NCBI GenBank assembly: GCA_025618425.1
Contig: CM046842.1
Coordinates: 29,689,581 to 29,753,580 of the forward strand
Source: Heliocidaris tuberculata
Lineage: Eukaryota; Echinodermata; Echinoidea; Camarodonta; Echinometridae
DNA length: 64,000 nucleotides
Direction of reading: 5' to 3'
The notes below the pieces were generated by a model. It ran no database searches. It saw only the letters and a list, made by a program, of their open reading frames with translations, and was not told where the DNA came from. This document shows, piece after piece, positions 62,845-64,000 of the stretch. Positions within the stretch are counted from its first letter, which is position 1; the number at the start of each line of letters is the position of its first letter. Both the position numbers and the translations under genes were made by a program.

Positions 62845-63719
62845 CTGAACTTGATTGGGGAATCGACCTGTTCTCTGCCACGGCATACTCGATAAGTTTG
62901 ACCCCAGACCACTGGGCCACAGCTGAATGAAGTCCCTCCCTGATGGCCTCCTGGTTCATCTTCTCTGCCCGAAGGTTCAGCATCAACCCGAGTCTAAACA
63001 AAATGTATTTAGCAGAAAAAACGAATGCATCTTTAGAAAAATATGGTCATTGGGACAATTCATTTATGACGATAGTGAATTTGTGACCACTGAATTTTTC
63101 ATCGATTTTAATCTATTAGACGTTCGTCTGAACATAAATGATATTGAATTTATGATAATTTGTTTAAACTTAAATGATAATGACTTTAATTTCTGCTCAT
63201 CTGAACTTATATCACATATGCAATTGAAATGTAATACCTATAACAGAACACGAATGTAGGAGAATTATGATGACAGTGAGTATATGAACTTGAGGTCATA
63301 TTATGATACATGAAATATGGAATTGAGCATACAGATAGAAGCATTGAACTATATGACATTGAACTTATATCGCATATGAAGTTGAGATACATTACCTGAA
63401 ACAGGACACAAATGTAGGAAGTATATCACATATGAATTTGGAAGGAGCATTATGATTACAGTCATCTAGTACTTGAACTTGAATTCCTATATGGAATAGG
63501 ACACTGAGTCTATAGACGATAGGATTAAAATTATATGACATGGAACTGAAATATTATGGGCCTATACCGATAGCAGAACACGAAGGTGGGAGAACTGTGA
63601 TGATAGCCGGTAAATCGGATGACATCTCCTACTCGATATCGGTACAGACCACTTGCTTGAGTGAAGACGACCTCGTACTCCTCGCCAATCTCGACTTCGT
63701 CGATGAAGTAGGTTCTGGG
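62845..63719 (-). CDS. GH3-domain protein, two exons, partial at right edge
   Basis: On minus, exon 63719-63568 (acceptor GAGTCAG, donor ATCG|GTATAG, phase 0-2) reads PRTYFIDEVEIGEEYEVVFT, then GLYRYRVGDVIRFTGYH and PTFVFCYR. Exon 62993-62845 (acceptor TTTGTTTAG, donor TCAG|GTAAAC, phase 2-1) reads LGLMLNLRAEKMNQEAI and WSGVKLIEY. The order and spacing match the GH3 fold (acyl-adenylating enzymes in plants; animals have GHDC-like relatives of unclear chemistry). Upstream exons lie beyond 64000. Downstream coding exons were not securely found; a segment at 62487-62408 with a good donor was considered, but its phase does not fit. Confidence 0.75.
63225..63610 (-). repeat. Tandem copies of the GH3 exon 3' edge and donor
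   Basis: On plus, the exon edge ACCGATAGCAGAACACGAAG (63566) recurs as ACCTGAAACAGGACACAAAT (about 63395) and ACCTATAACAGAACACGAAT (about 63236), each followed by GTAGGA/GTGGGA and TTATGAT/CTGTGAT. Period about 160-170 bp; intervening sequence such as CATATGAAGTTGAGATACAT is copied too. Confidence 0.75.
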
Positions 63720-64000
63720 CTGACTCAGGTGACTAAAGGGGTTTAAATAAGAGGTCAAGGGGGTATATAAGAGGTATAGCCTAGGTTAAAGGATATGGCT
63801 TTCCGCATGAATGACTTATCCAATGGCATAATGAGGTCACGGTTTCGAGTCACTATATTCAGGGATCCTTCTCTCTCTTTCTCTCTCTCTATTAAAAAAG
63901 GGTGAATTTTCACTTTATTTTCACTCTCCCGAAGAGTCACGTCAGTGATCTGTAGATCTTTTTTTTTTTTTTAGATCCCCCATATTCAGTTGTATGTCAC

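Overview
The window looks like nuclear DNA of a marine invertebrate deuterostome, most likely an echinoderm of sea-urchin type. Three things suggest this: the genes have many exons; there is an EGF, SRCR and F5/8 type C (discoidin) mosaic protein; and the spacers are packed with short DNA transposons, foldback elements, microsatellites and Tx1/L1-like LINE fragments. There is nothing prokaryotic here, with no operons, ribosome binding sites or CRISPR. The species assignment is inference.

Layout. 1-4.1 kb: repeats only. These are a MITE with GATAACGATAAC termini, a LINE copy with a 5' inversion and a 16-bp target duplication, a TTAA MITE and a second decayed LINE. 4.4-5.6 kb: two tRNA-headed SINEs flanking a TIR element. 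5731-16216 (+): a complete nine-exon, 501-residue MFS transporter resembling the SLC46 family. Its introns hold MITEs, an octamer-containing satellite and (TTC)n/(CT)n tracts that abut splice acceptors. 16.2-24.1 kb: no gene seen, only simple repeats and MITE debris. 24192-26408 (+): a single-exon C2H2 zinc-finger protein of 738 codons with five 54-residue N-terminal repeats carrying SUMO-type IVKAEP motifs and nine fingers. 26.4-36.5 kb: no gene seen. It holds a hAT-like element with a perfect 8-bp duplication, nested MITEs and a GA-rich higher-order minisatellite. 36.5-58.8 kb (+): exons of a secreted or membrane mosaic gene (possible signal exon, Cys-containing exon, EGF, split SRCR, two F5/8C domains), with introns that hold most of the mobile DNA, including a 16-bp-unit minisatellite carrying six 202-bp MITEs. 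58.8-62.4 kb: no gene seen, MITEs. 62.8-63.7 kb (-): two exons of a GH3-domain protein that runs off the right edge.

The genes show no functional link; they are independent eukaryotic loci. The most unusual pattern is that three different genes have, in the neighbouring intron, several decayed tandem copies of one exon edge together with its splice site (MFS exon 6, first F5/8C exon, GH3 exon). The discoidin gene also has frame problems and a 1.6-kb hAT-like insertion with duplicated CTCAGTGG in or beside its second F5/8C domain. It may be a pseudogene, a disrupted allele or partly misassembled. All calls come from reading the sequence by eye; no searches or alignments were run.
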